Source: Acorus gramineus (taxonomy: Eukaryota; Streptophyta; Magnoliopsida; Acorales; Acoraceae). From it: DNA of 64,000 bases. Numbering within the stretch: position 1 is the stretch's first letter; every line of letters starts with the position of its first letter. Location: assembly GCA_030737835.1 (NCBI GenBank), contig JAUJYN010000063.1, forward strand, positions 1 through 64,000, written 5' to 3'. The translations under genes were made by a program, and so were the position numbers. The notes beneath the pieces were generated by a model. The model searched no databases. It saw only the letters and a list, made by a program, of their open reading frames with translations, and had not been told where the DNA came from. Shown here one piece after another: positions 11,312-24,469 of this stretch.

Positions 11312-14300
11312 CTAATACTTTACGGTTGATTTAATTGCTTCCAGTATCTGCATTTTAAAGAGAGGGAATCCGGGTTGGTTCAATAGTCGATATATGCGGG
11401 AAAAAACAAAGAATGAAATGGAGAAGTTTGATTGATTGACCTTGTTCTTTGTTGGCATGTAAAATGGTTCATAAACAAGAGGGAATGGAGTGTCGAGGCC
11501 GCATATTCTGGCTACCGGAGCTTCTAACTGCAAAAGGAAATTTATGCTTGAGATGCCAGTGCTCATAATAATAATTTTAAATCTAATCTAAAATGATAAT
11601 GTTGTCATGAAAGGGCATAAAAACATATAGCAATTGATATTTCTAACTAGTGCTCATATGTCATATCATTATATATGATCCTCGTTAAGTATTATTTTGA
11701 CCAAATATACCTTAATATAGGGTATTTTAATATTCAAATACTATACACCACATTTATCTTTGAAAACTTAATTAGTCTTGATATATAAACCACTTTTATT
11801 TTTTTGCTGGCATTTGTAATATAATCGATGCATATTTTACAATAAGTGCACCAATTTTTATTGATACTTTATGTAAAAATATTTTACTTTATCTATAAGA
11901 ATTGGTAATAAAAAAAATGGTGTCAATTCTAATCCATCTCTCATAGACCACTGTCTATGGATTAATATTATAATAACAGAGATATTCCCAACATCTTTGT
12001 TGCCAAATGGTATTCTACCATATGTTATACCACTACAAATGAAGATGAAAAGTCCAAGAATTTATGCAATGAAATATTAGTAAACACTGTCAAGTAAAGC
12101 GACTAGAAGTCTCTATTGTTGGTGATGGATCTTGATGATAATAGTTTCACTGTAATGGTTAGATGTAAAAGATCAAATTAGGGAGTTTGTAATCATAAAA
12201 AGAAAAATTCCAATCTTGTGCCAATATCTGAAATCCCAATCTTTTGTGATCAAGCAACTTTATTTCACTCAAGGAAATTCTACATTGATTAATTACTGCT
12301 TACTCTTAAGAAGCAACGCTCAGTGATGGATGCTGAAATTTCAGCGCCGAATCCTCCGGTCACCGGAGCCTCGTGACTTACCTGTCAATCGCACCACAAA
12401 GAAGGTTTTAAATATGTTAAAGATACAGTGAAAATGCAAAATAGCAAGTCATGTGGTAAATCTAAAAAGGGTGCTGATACACTCGATCAGTTTTGCAGCC
12501 CCATTTGCAGTTGCCACATCGCTAATGTAATATATAGTCCATTATCTCAGTATATACTCCAGTATAAAAAAATTTTTATAAAAAATGATACATTCAATTT
12601 ATAAGAGTATATACTTCATTTTTCATTTAAAAAAATACTTTAACATCTAAGTATGTACTTGAAAAATGAAAAAATGTGTGCAAGCTGCAAATGGGGCAAT
12701 ATGTGACATTTTCCAAAACAAAATCATACTAACCAAAAGCCTCCCCGTCTTTCTAACTGAGGCTTCGACGGTATCCTTGTCCCACGGTATCAATGTTCTC
12801 AAGTCGATAAGCTCACATGAAATGCCATCCTGCAAATTCCACACATCAACAATGCTACTTAGGAATAACTCAACAAAGGAAAAAATTCACAATTCAGTAT
12901 AATGTAAAGATAAGTTCAGAAATTAATTAAAAAAACATTAAATTTTAAAAATAATTATGACGTCTAAAATTAGCAATATTATTCAAATCCATGATCTCCC
13001 AATGACATTATAACATCAAAACATTATAAAGGTTGCCAAATCATCAATAATTGACATCAAAATCTAACATGGCAAAGCCTAGTGGATCATAATTTTTCTT
13101 TTTTATTTTCATTCCAATGCACAAATAAAATATGTATTATCAATTAAACATATATTCAATTTGTTTAATACGCGACTTATAGAGCAATGCGTGCTTTGTT
13201 AATTAGACGTGATGGAAATTAAACTTTTAGTGAAAAATGCGCGTTTAATACATGAATTAATGAATAATCCGGAAAATTACACAACCAATTGATAAGAGTT
13301 GTTCTAACTGTTGACACTTCCATATCAATGCAAAGAACTTTTGACAATACAATCTTCAAATCAATACAATCTTCAAATCTCAAGAATCATTACTTTTCAA
13401 GTACTAAACGGTATAAGATTGGAGTTTGCTGTCGAATACTCCAAAGTGGATAAAGCACGGACTCATGTTTTCCAAAACAGTTTATTACCTTTGCAGCATC
13501 TTCACATGCCTGTTCCATAACTGTAAGCTGAGCTCCCCAGCCTACGAGTGTTATGTCACTACCTTCCCTGATCACCTGATAATGTGATCCTTAATATATT
13601 GATTAATAACGTTTATGTGAGCTAAATCCACAAACAAAGAGGGCCATCTTACCTCTGCCTGTGATAGAGGTAACATGTAATCATGCTCTGGAACTTCCTC
13701 CACTGCCAAGCGATAAAGCCACTAAAAAAACACAAAGAACAATGTTAAAAGAAGACAAACAGGACATATAGATAAACAAAAATCCCTTTTCTCAAAATCT
13801 CTAACATGGTTTAGATTTCTGATGGTTTAGAATTTTCTCATCATGAAATGTCCCTTTCTTTTCTAAAATAAAGTGACACTTAATTTTCCTTGTTATATAA
13901 TTTAACCACTTCATAGTGAAAGTACTATTTTTTCCTGCCAAATTTATGCCATATCTTGCAAGCTCCCATGCGCTACCTAAATCTCCATTATATTCACAAA
14001 TTAGTTTTAATGCACAAAGGCCTAGTTACCTTGGGTTCAAAGAACACTACAGGATTTGGATCACGGATGCATGACAATAGCAGTCCTTTTGCTTGTCGTG
14101 GGCTGCGAGGGATGACCACCTACGTCAATAGAAATGTTAATGTTAACAAATGCAACTCCTTCACAGTCAAATCTTTTTCTCCTCATGGAATATAATTGCT
14201 TATTCATCTCTGCTAATGCACACATAGAAGCAGTGAAAATCAATCAAATGGAAGGGACCAACCTTGAGACCAGGAACGTGACAAAAGAAAGCCTCTGGGG

Positions 14301-16191
14301 ATTGCGAATGATAATGCCCACCATGTCCAACAGCTCCATATGGAGATCTTATTGTCAAGCCTGCATCATGCCTTTCAGTGAATAAGGATATAAAGAACAT
14401 TTTATTCATATAAGGTAGAAGCTGTACCTCCACAATTGAATTCGTTTCCACTTCGATATCTGAACTTGGCAGCTTCATTGACAATCTGGAAGGATAATCA
14501 ACCAAACCAGAAAACTCAAATGAGTAATGACTCATTTGAAGAAGGGTTGACGAAAACTTCAAGATGCTAGAGCAGACGATTAAAGAAAATAATGAACATA
14601 AAAAAAATCCAATACTATAAAGAACATGCCTGGTCAAAAGCGGGATAAATATAATCTGCAAACTGAATTTCGGCAATCGCCCGGTTCCCCTATCATTAAA
14701 TTCCAAAGTAAGATCCAAATGTTGGAAATATCAGATAGCATAATGAGAGTGTCAATGAGAAAAGAGGATGTGAATCAGGAAATGATTTCAAACCAAGAGA
14801 TACACATTAGGTGGAAGCAAAATAACAGAACTCAATAGACAGTGCAAAACAAACTCACCATTGCTGCAAGACCAACACCAAATCCAATAATTCCCTGCAA
14901 ACCAATATAAAAGAAATTAGGCAACAAAAAAAGAATATTGAAAAAGCACCAAGCAAGGACCTTTTGACTGTATTATATGCATGAAAGAAAATTATGGTCT
15001 GAATCATGTCACAGTGGAACATTACATAAAGAAACAAGACAAATAAGGACCTTTCTGACTATATATATCCAAGTATAATGAAATAACAAAATCCCAAATA
15101 TTTAAAAAAATAATAAAAAAAAACATATGGAGACAATGTAGCATAATTTTACTGTGGAAAAAAAAGTACATCTTCAGAGGTTAAAGAGTATAATTAAGAC
15201 ATCTTCATCAATCATGTTACTGGTGAATCACCCTCCTAAACTCCTAAAACCATATTCTTCTATAAACCTCCTACACCCATTTAAATTTCAATACGCTACC
15301 TGTTCACATAATGGGGTATTGAAAACTCTGCTTCTACCAAATCGCTCAGCCAATCCTGTCGTGCACCGGAACACACCACCAAATCCAATGTCCTCACCAA
15401 ACAAATAAGCCCTTAAAAACAAAACCCAATATCTTAGCATAACATACATAATGAAACATTATATATATATATGTTGCAGGGATTCAAACAACGATACAAA
15501 TCATTCATGAAAGATGCACAGCAATATCGAGTGGAAATTTTTTTACAATTTGTTTGTCAACAATTCTCAACAATTACAAACTTAGTATTTAAGTCCATAT
15601 AATTCTAATTCTAATATATAAAATAATAATAAGCAAAATAAAGAAAAGAAAAAGAACATCAAATAGAACATGAGTCTTATCTAACGTTTCACATACCATA
15701 AAGCTTGAACTTCACTGCAGCATTAGAACATCATATTCGAATTTCGAACCACAAAAACACAGAATTCGCAAACTCACATAAACAAAAACATTAGTTTCCT
15801 CAAAAGTCAAAATCACTAAACTGAACCTCTCTTTCCCCCAAAAAAGCTCCAACCTTTACATACCGGACACCACAAACCCCTCAAAATCCCAACTGTCCAA
15901 CACAAAATCCGCCTTTTTCAAAAACAAAACCACAAGTCCACAACCCATTAAAGAAAACGAGAAAACAAGATCTGGGTATCGCAGAAAATTCGAAAACCCT
16001 CACCTGGGATCGGTTTCCAAGGCAATGAGGAGGGCCTGGTTGATCGCGGTGAAGAGGTTCACGGGCCTCCCATCTTTGGCTCGTCCCTCTGTCGTCCTGT
16101 CTTCGGAGGAGACCGTGCAGAAGCACCTCCGCATCGCACGAACCGAAGAAGCTCGGCTTCTAAGAGTCTTCAAAGCCGTCGTAATCGCCAT
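11312..16191 (-). CDS. Branched-chain 2-oxoacid dehydrogenase E1 beta subunit, mitochondrial
   Basis: Thirteen exons on the minus strand: 16191-16004, 15411-15300, 14894-14859, 14689-14630, 14485-14428, 14360-14263, 14119-14030, 13721-13653, 13575-13489, 12829-12734, 12381-12304, 11527-11441, 11347-11312. Together they give 1095 nt (364 residues plus stop) with every phase closing. With E1-alpha and TPP, this subunit forms the decarboxylase of the BCKDH complex, which degrades Leu, Ile and Val keto acids. The first 40 residues are rich in Arg, Ala and Ser with few acids, as in a mitochondrial presequence. Conserved blocks include FGEDIGFGG (67-75, with the cofactor-activating Glu), the [16 protein letters not shown] region, and [18 protein letters not shown]. 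The C-terminal transketolase domain runs from [10 protein letters not shown] to the end. The length matches plant BCDH-beta proteins. I chose the Met at 16191 because it starts the presequence; the frame is open further upstream. Intron 4 (14629-14486) has a GC donor. Confidence 0.95.
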
Positions 16192-18101
16192 TTTTTTGGG
16201 GAGTTCCGATGTTGGGGGAGGAGATGAAGAAGAAGAAGAAGAGACGTTCGGAGTTTCTATCTTCCCGAGTTTCTCGAGTTCTACTGTTCTGGCGGAACAG
16301 TTTTGAAGTTTATGTTTCACGTGATATCTCATTTACTCGCAGCACATACGCTTAATTTTTTTTTGGGAATGTTTTGGAAAATAACCTCCTGAAAAAACAA
16401 ATTTCAGTTTTGGCCCCAGGTCAATTTAATTGTAAAACTGATTCTGGAGTCTGTTTTGACTTGCTAGCGTGTCTGTTTTGACCGGTGCAAAAATTATCAT
16501 GCGCAAGCGTGCATGGACCAACGTGTCCCCCGAGGGCACGGGTCAACACGCGCGTGGGTGAAGACTTGATTTTTTTTTTTTTTTTTTTTTTTTAATAGGA
16601 TATGACATTGTACTATTTACATTTTTATTTTAATAAATTATTTATAAAGATGGTATAGATAAATTCCACTGGGTATTGAAAATATTAATAAAATGATTTG
16701 ATATAATAAACAAATATAGATTCAAAGATGATTAAATTTTTTTTTTTAAATCGGAAGACACCCGAAAAAAAAAATTCGGAACCACATATTTTTTTTATAA
16801 AAAAGGGTGAATTGCTTAAATACCCATGCTGCCAACCCCCAATATTTATTTTTTCTGCTTCAACCTTTTGAAAAAAAAAAAAAAATTACCCCTGCAGGCG
16901 AACACCTAATTTTTTTTCTATCCTCATCCCTTTAATTTCCCGAGCCCCACAAAATTATAGTTTCCCCCCTATAAATTAGTGCATATATATTTTTTATAAC
17001 TTGGAAAACATAAAATGTAATTTCTGTAAATATTATCTATAAATGCATATTATGTCATGTAAAAATGATAACTTGCAAAACACTAAAGAAACATACATTA
17101 ATGCATAACATTTTCATTTTTTTATTTGGAGAAATTGAAACATACTGTAATCTATTTAGAGAAATAAAATCATTTTTTACATAGGATTTTTCACATTTTC
17201 AATAAATTATAGGTTTTTTTTATATATATCGTGTTAGGGTTAACTAAATAAAATATTCATAGAATATTTCTTATCTATCGACGAAGTTTAACACAAGTGT
17301 TTTCAAGGGTTATATAAATTTGAGGAAAAGGTAGGGGTTTATATGAATTTCAGACTGCTTATAGGGGTTTATTTGAAATTTTCCTCTTATTTTTTTTTTA
17401 ATTGGCGATATCTCATATGTTTCATGTGATATCTCAGATACACGTAATCTTTTTATTATTATTATTATTATTTTATTGGTGATATCTCATATGTTTCATA
17501 TTTCACGTCATGTACATGTAATCTTATCCCTATAGATTTTGACACGTGAGATTATCTTAGCTTTTGACCTCCATTTGCTTTATTGTTTTTGGGATTTTAT
17601 TTATACTGAAATGAAAATTGATTTGTTTGACCAGATAAAACTCACTCTGGCCATTTTTTTAAAATCTTCTTATGAGTATCATTTCATGAAATAAATAAGA
17701 TCATGTGAGTTTTGGAAGACAGGATTCAGTCTGGATCACATCAAATACATGTTAGTCAATAATACATGTAAAATTTTGAAATAATAAATACATGTTAGTA
17801 AATTTTGAAATAAGATCACCCATTGATTGGAGACTTATGAAGATTGAATGAAGCACACATTGAACCCAATCTCAAATTTTGGACTATCTCAATGATCCAT
17901 AACAAAAAAACACATATATTCATTCTCTTAATCCCTGTTTTGATAATAAACAGTTTTCTAAATAGAGAGGGAGGAGGGAGTAGTAAACAAAGAGACTGAC
18001 TTTGTTGAGAGAGTGTAATGAGGCTACACAGCAACATAAACTTTTTCGGTATATATAACTATTTCAGTATAAATAGTTATATCAGTGAAATATGTCATTT
18101 T
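16192..18101. other. E1-beta leader/promoter and intergenic DNA
   Basis: 16192-16330 probably holds the E1-beta 5' UTR. Beyond it lie poly-T runs, an (ATT)n microsatellite near 17450, and two diverged copies of a block beginning GATATCTCATATGTTTCAT (about 17405 and 17482). At about 18053-18080 the arms TATAACTATTT and AAATAGTTATA form a perfect 11-bp inverted repeat. No gene is supported. Confidence 0.4.
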
Positions 18102-18462
18102 CTGTTTGGTTTGATTTAAGTTATTCTCGTTGATAAATATAATAATAAATTTTTTATTATTTGATTTTTCAAAAATAAAATGTCTAAAAAGAGTTAAATA
18201 AGATTTGAATAATAATTTATAAAATGTAATAAAAATGATTTAACATACATGTTGATTTATAAGAGATAACAAATGACAAATGATTTAAAATGTGACGAGG
18301 AATAATAACCCTATACAAGAGTACTGACATACCAATACCAGTTTATTCTCAATTATTCAAACATACATATATACTCATTTATTTATTCTATACAAACAAA
18401 CACCTCTTTTAGACTGGCACCCCTGTTCCAACTTATTTCAGTGCTCTTCAACAACCAAACAG
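18102..18462. mobile_element. Candidate hAT-type MITE
   Basis: The left end CTGTTTGGTTTGA is matched by the reverse complement of the right end, CTGTTTGGTTGTTG, around 361 bp of AT-rich DNA. The flanking 8-mers GTCATTTT and GCCATTAA agree at 5 of 8 positions, which would fit an old 8-bp duplication of the hAT type. Confidence 0.5.
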
Positions 18463-19104
18463 GCCATTAACTCCGGGTGTATTTCTATTTTACATTTTTT
18501 TATAAATGGGTTTATAAAATAATTAAGTTATATATATACTATTTTAAAAAGAATGAAATTATCTTTCCAAACCGCACCTTTTAACATCACATGAGAAGAG
18601 GGGAATACAAGCTTCAAGCTTCACTCATCAGAAAAGAAGATTCAGAAGCATAATTTACCTTGATAAAAACAAATAAAGAAAACCTTGGCTTATCATGGCC
18701 TCTCATGTAGCGCTCTTTAATTGCTCTTCATGAATGTGAGAGAGAGAGACACAAACAAACAAAAGCAAAATTTACACAAAGCACCAATTAACCAAATTAC
18801 CAAAGCAGAAATCAAACCCAAAGGAACCCTAACAACCCAAATTAGAAACTCAAAATGAAAAACCTGTCATGAAATACCACACTACTCACTCTGGAATTTA
18901 AAAAGAAAGAGAAAAAAAAAAGAGAAACTCAAGTCTGTCTTTCACTATTTTTTCAAATAAAAACTCAATGAAAACCACAAATACTGCCTTACAAGAACTA
19001 TATGAAACCCAATTCAAAGCACTATCCTCTAATTTTGCCAGCCTTTGAATCTCTCGGTTGCCTCCGAAATCTTGAAATAACCCAACAAAACTTTAAATCG
19101 TCTT
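18463..19104. other. Intergenic DNA and probable 3' UTR of the YTH gene
   Basis: The right-hand part lies directly after the stop codon of the minus-strand YTH gene and probably is its 3' UTR. No other feature is seen. Confidence 0.4.
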
Positions 19105-22100
19105 TTAACACCCGTTGGCAATCCCGTTCACGACAACCTGCTTTTCCGTTACGGGCTTGGCAGCCTTCAGTGCCTCCCCGGGTGCTGGTGCTACGAAACC
19201 ATTCTCCGACAAAGGCTTCAGCTCCCCGGGTACCTGATTAGGTTCTTTATTCAACAATGTGTTTGTTGGTTCTAATGGCTTCTGGGATCTAGTCTTCGTA
19301 TTTGCCCCATCTTTGTCTTTCTCGTCTCCTGTTGGCTTCCCATCAAAGGCCTGCAGGAGAGCAGCAGCATCAGTGATCTGAAACTAATTACACTGTCAAT
19401 CACCACCAAAAAATAAAATAAAATAAAAGTATCCATGCATGTTCACTCGAATCAATATCCAAAAAATCAGAAATTAACTGATATTCACATACGCAGATTG
19501 CAGAGTCAGATATCAATGTAGCCGCTCTGGAAAATATTGGAATTGTAATATAGTGTTGAAATTCAAAATCTTATATGAATAATCCTAATCATGAAATTTC
19601 AATAGCTATTATATGATCATTGAAAGAGACTAGAAGACCTGAAGTCTTGATTTTAACTCTCTCATCTCTATTATGTTACCTGATCACTTAAATTACTATC
19701 CATATTTAGACATCTCAATTATTTAAAAAATATATGCTAATTTTGAATCCAAAAAAATCTGAATTCTGATATTAATGTTTGTGTTCAAATGATTTAAAAT
19801 AGGATAAGAATATTAAGACATCCGACCCATTGACAAGCTTACTAACAACGCATCAAATTATGCAAGTCATGGATGAATTACAAGATGAGACCAGATCAAT
19901 TGGCATTATTACTACACAACAATTTTTTTATAAAGTAAATCTACATCCATTCATCAGATAAATCAATAAACATTTAAAGACTTGCAACTTTATTAAAAAG
20001 TTTTCGATCAACCAGTAGCAACTGAGATTTCAATCGAAGGTCGCACCAAGTTTCAAGATTAACTAAAATGACAGTTTCTGAAATCAATAAAAAAAAAACA
20101 AATAAGTTTTGATAACACATGTAAGCTTAACTAATAAATGCAGACTTACCTGCTTTTGGAGCAGCTGCTTAGCCCTCCTCTCTTGCATTGTCTTCTGGCG
20201 GGTCTCATAGAAAGTAAAATCATCCAACACAGATGTCTTACTGACATGTTCCTTAAACACTTTAAGCACTGCAAGCCCCTGATCTAAGTTTATCTGCAGA
20301 ATCGAATCATCGTGATATCAGCAATGAGTTCACAGATTAAGTACAACCACTTAATTTGCAGGAAAAGAAACAAGACTAGTATATCTCACTTCCTGTGTGT
20401 CCCTGCTATTTGTCACCGGCTTGTTTTCATTGTTCTCAAGTGTGATGTGCTTCAAAATGCTGTTCGGCACGTCCTTCACGATGTGCCACTTCACCGGGAA
20501 GCAACCACTCCATTTGTCCTGCTGCCAATGCTCAACATTCTTGTTGAAATCAACCGGTCCGACCATCTCCGCAACACCCACAAACTGACCACTCGTGTTC
20601 ACCTAAAACCATACAAGTTTTAAACAATAGAGCATCTCCAATGCGGGTTTCCATTTTAAAGACCACACAAAATAAAATATTAAAAAGTGCTTTTAGAGAA
20701 CCATATAAAATACCAACTCCAACTCCTACCCAACTCTCAATTTCTATCTCTATTTTATTTTTTAAATAATATTTTAAAATATACCTGCAAATTATACAAA
20801 TACAAAATATCGTAAAATAATCATTTTTAGATATATGTTAATCAAATTCAATATTGGCCTCATTTCAATTATCTCAACAAAATATTTCCAATGGTACTGA
20901 TTTATATAACAATAGTTATCGTGCTTTAAAAAAAAAGCTTTAAAGAAAAGTAGATCTCCAAAATGAGAACACCGAAATGGAGATCTCATTTAGAGACCGG
21001 TTGGAGTGCCAAGAAATGGGACACGGTTGGAGATGCTCTTAGAAAACAATTTCGAGTGCAAGAATCCTATTTTTAAAAAATGGATATATTTCTAAAACTA
21101 AAATTCGAAAGGTGTAAATACTTACAGAAAAGAACAAGAAAACAGGACATCCACCCGGCTTCTCCTGAGCTTCCTTGTACGCAACATCCAGCTTCTTGTT
21201 TCCCACTTGTGTGCTGGCCCACACATTGTACTTGACACTCTTGTGAACATCATCTTCACTATACGACTTGATCACATAGAACTTTGCGTCCGAGTACTTG
21301 ATAGGAAACTCTTCTCGGTTGTACTGTTCCCTGTCTGGTACCATGCCGGATTCCTCAGTGTTCCCATTACAAGGGAGGGTCTGGCCCTTGACTGCAATGG
21401 TGATGTTGGGTCCGAGTGGCTTCTGGTTCTTGAACCGGCCAGCTCTTGGTCCCCGGTTCAGCTCATTGAGTCCATCGAGGTTCTCATTGCCAAAACAATA
21501 AATCCCATTACCTCTACCTCTTGGTTTGTTATATTTTCCATCGACAGCCAACCAGCGACCCCCATAATATGAACCTGATCTTATGCCATTTCCATGTTGC
21601 CCATACATCCTGTTGCTTGGGTACATCCTGTCCATATAGGTAGGAGTTGGCCCCATGCCAGATCCCAGCCTTGGATGATGCAAATTCTGAACATCAAAAA
21701 AATAATATTAAGTCCATAATAGCATTCACAGTCATCATCATTAAAGAACCATCAGGCATGAAACTAATATAATGCTATTATTACACAACCATGTTCTCAT
21801 ATACGATTTCCATTCAATCAGACTCCTAATAAGATAATATAGACAAATATGACTGAAAATATTGCATAACTAAACAGTGGGAGTAAAATAAAGCAATATA
21901 TATGCTTCTAACATACCATGAGATGGGGGAGGGGACGCAAGTTATGGTTCCTTGCAGTAGTCATGTGTGAAACAGCCGAAGAAACTAAACTAGTTGTAGC
22001 CGGTCTGTGTTGGCTATCATGGTAAACGGGACCATCCACCCAAGGAGACCGCATCCCATCAAAACCAAATCTTGGATCAGTGTATCCATTCGAAGGCAAA

Positions 22101-24282
22101 ATGCCCCGTACATTTGAATTCAGTGAAGGCTTCTGATGGTAGCTCTGCTTCTGAGTCACTGTACCATTGTTGCCATTTGCGATCCCATTTGCAACCCCAT
22201 TGGTGTTCTTGGTAGTCGTGTCCACTGGAATGGTAGTCTGATCTGCGGCGATAGAGGTGGACACATCACCTTTAGTGGTTGGAGTTAGAGTTGGGTTGGG
22301 TGTGTACGATGAATTTGGTGTCGGAGGCTGATAATAAGATGTCGGATACTGAGGATAGTGTTGAGGGCTGTAGAGCTGACCATCATGTCCCATAGCAGGG
22401 ACAGGAGAACCAGCGGGCGGATAAGGGCTATATGGTCCATATCCATATCCATGAAATAAATCCCCATAAACCCCCTGACAACAATCATAAAATATAATGA
22501 GCAACAAGTCTTAGAAGATACGTTCTAGTATTATTTAATCAGAAAGGCAATAATTTTGATTGATGGTACATGTTATATATTATAAAAATGCTTACATGAG
22601 GCATCTCCAGAAGATACATTCTAGTTTTATTTAATCAGAAAGGCAATAATTTTGATTGATGTTACATGTTAGATATTATAAAAATGCTTACATGAGGCAT
22701 CTCCACTCCATCCGGGCTCATGTACTCCCCCCAATCATTGAAATGCCCATCATACCCTGGAAAAGCCAAAAAAAAGGACTTAAAACAAGGAATGAACAGA
22801 TACTGATGTAACATAAACCAACGTGAGAAGTGCTCTAACTGAAAACATATTACATGTAATAGCTCCAATCAATCATGCACAAATAAGAATGAAATTACCC
22901 CAATACCGTGAAAACATTAATACAGAGCTATTCAAACAAAAGCTGATATATTATGGTACTTAACAATCCATAATACTAAAATCTGGATTCATTTCACCCC
23001 CGTCTCCCATTTCTACGAATCGACAAAAATCCTATAAGATATAAGTCTCCTACTAGTGCAGATCATAGAACAATTCATCTGTTCATATGTTTCCTCAAAC
23101 CAATATCAAGAGCACATCTAGGTCTTGATAATTTTGTTTTCTCAACAAATATAATAAGTAATTAAGCTGTTACTATCATAAGCATATGAAAACAAGATAT
23201 CAGATGACCATACATAGAAATCTAATACAAGAAAAAATATAATATTCAATCTCGGCTCACCCCCATAGAAATAAGGATATCCACTTGGAAAGTAGCACAT
23301 GCTCTGATCCACAAGATCATGTGATAGCGGAGTTGTAGACCGCTCGCGTGACGGGACAGGCACACTCGGTGCATCACCACCATCCACAGACCCGAACTGT
23401 ATCAAAACAGATGGATTTGTAACACAGTGAACATAACATCTAAAGTGAATAATTAAAAAATAAAAAAACACCAAACCAGGTTCAGACCTTTTTGGTCACC
23501 TCCGGAACTATATCCTGCTTCTTAGTCTGCTGATCTAATGACAGATTTTGCAGCAAATCTGCAGCTTCTGAAAGAAAATAACATAGAAATCAATTAGCGA
23601 TCTGTGATCTAAAACACAACTCAATGATACCAAAAAAATAATCAATGAAAAAGGAATCCCATTTCAAATTCATATCCAGTCAATCAAAAAACAATAAAAC
23701 ACATGTTCATGTGTTTCACAATTAAACTCTTCTAAAGCACCCCCCCCCCCTTTCAAATCAAAGGTTTCAAAAACTACAGAAACCCAACAAAGAACCAAAT
23801 CCATCTAAACGAAATCTCCTTCAGAAGAATTCACACGGCAAACCCACACCACAAAAAATCCTAAAAAGTGCAACACCCACATAACAAAAACTCAGGTAAA
23901 ACCCCAATACCCATAAAAATCAAAGTCTTCTAAAGCACCCCCCTTTCAAATCAAAGGTTTCAAAGACTACAACAAACCAAACAACCAAATCCATCCAAAC
24001 AAAATCCCCTTCACAATAATTCACATTAAAAAAAAATCTCCCCAAAAACACAGCAACCCACATCACAAAAAACCCTTTAAAACAAAAACCCTAGTAAAAC
24101 CCAGTACCCCCTGAAAAACACGTCAAATCAACCAAAGCCAGAGAAGACCCAGACCGATCCACCCAATAAAACACAGAAACAAAGCCAGATCCGACCGAAT
24201 AAGCACAGGAAACCTAGAAACCGTGCAAAAAACACAATGAAAGATGAGGTTTACGTTCGGCAGGAGGAGCGACGGCCGCCAT
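19105..24282 (-). CDS. YTH-domain m6A reader of the ECT (evolutionarily conserved C-terminal region) family
   Basis: Nine coding exons on the minus strand: 24282-24255, 23567-23488, 23396-23261, 22756-22692, 22474-21917, 21686-21126, 20602-20390, 20293-20150, 19377-19105. They sum to 2058 nt (685 residues plus stop), with all phases closing. The N-terminus ([20 protein letters not shown]) is typical of plant ECTs. Residues of about 80-410 are a disordered Tyr/Pro/Gly/Asn-rich region, known in this family to drive condensation. The YTH domain runs from about 421 to 560. The aromatic cage that binds N6-methyladenosine is complete: W445 (in NVWAST), W502 and W507 (in HWQQDKW). These proteins are cytoplasmic readers acting on mRNA stability and development. 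The last exon could instead start at 19350, 27 bases inside, because a second in-frame AG (CTCCTGCAG) is present. Two tandem duplications and a MITE lie in its introns. Confidence 0.94.
20630..21038. mobile_element. MITE in an intron of the YTH gene
   Basis: The element lies between YTH exons 6 and 7. Its left end GAGCATCTCCAA is the exact inverse of the right end TTGGAGATGCTC. The ends GAGCATCTCCAA are common in plant MITEs. The size is about 409 bp. The flanks read ATA and TTA, so a 3-bp target duplication is possible but not identical. Confidence 0.7.
22513..22704. repeat. 96-bp tandem duplication covering an exon end and its splice donor
   Basis: 22513-22608 and 22609-22704 are near-identical copies with a period of 96. 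The unit includes the last 13 bases of YTH exon 4 (GGAGATGCCTCAT on the minus strand) and its donor GTAAGC. A second copy of the donor therefore lies 96 bases into the intron. Extending the exon to the second donor would run into a stop codon within ten codons. Confidence 0.85.
23728..24120. repeat. Tandem duplication of about 198 bp in YTH intron 1
   Basis: The block beginning TCTTCTAAAGCACCCCCC at 23728 recurs at 23926. The flanking sequence (TTTCAAATCAAAGGTTTCAAA, AACCAAATCCATC) is well conserved for about 190 bp. The C-run differs in length between copies. It lies wholly within the first intron. Confidence 0.75.
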
Positions 24283-24351
24283 GGTTGGGTGTCCGAGCGA
24301 AAGATGGGTTCTTGATGTTTGTGTGTTGGGGGGGAAACAGTTGGGGGGGAG

Positions 24352-24367
24352 AAACCCTAACCCTAGG
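24352..24367. promoter_or_regulatory. Telo-box in the YTH gene 5' region
   Basis: AAACCCTAACCCTAGG lies about 70 bases upstream of the YTH start codon. Telo-boxes (AAACCCTA) are known elements of plant promoters for translation-related and growth genes. Whether it lies in the promoter or in the leader is not known. Confidence 0.5.
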
Positions 24368-24469
24368 AGAGAGAGAGACAGGAAGAGCCGCCACCCAAAA
24401 GAAGAAACACAAGTTGGGTGACAAAAAAAAAGAGGGTTTTTGGGGTATGTGATAGCGGTGATTCAAATA

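Noticed and set aside
24237-24466. Small frames around the YTH start codon on both strands
   Set aside because: They overlap exon 1, its donor and the leader; exon 1 is fixed by its phase with exon 2.
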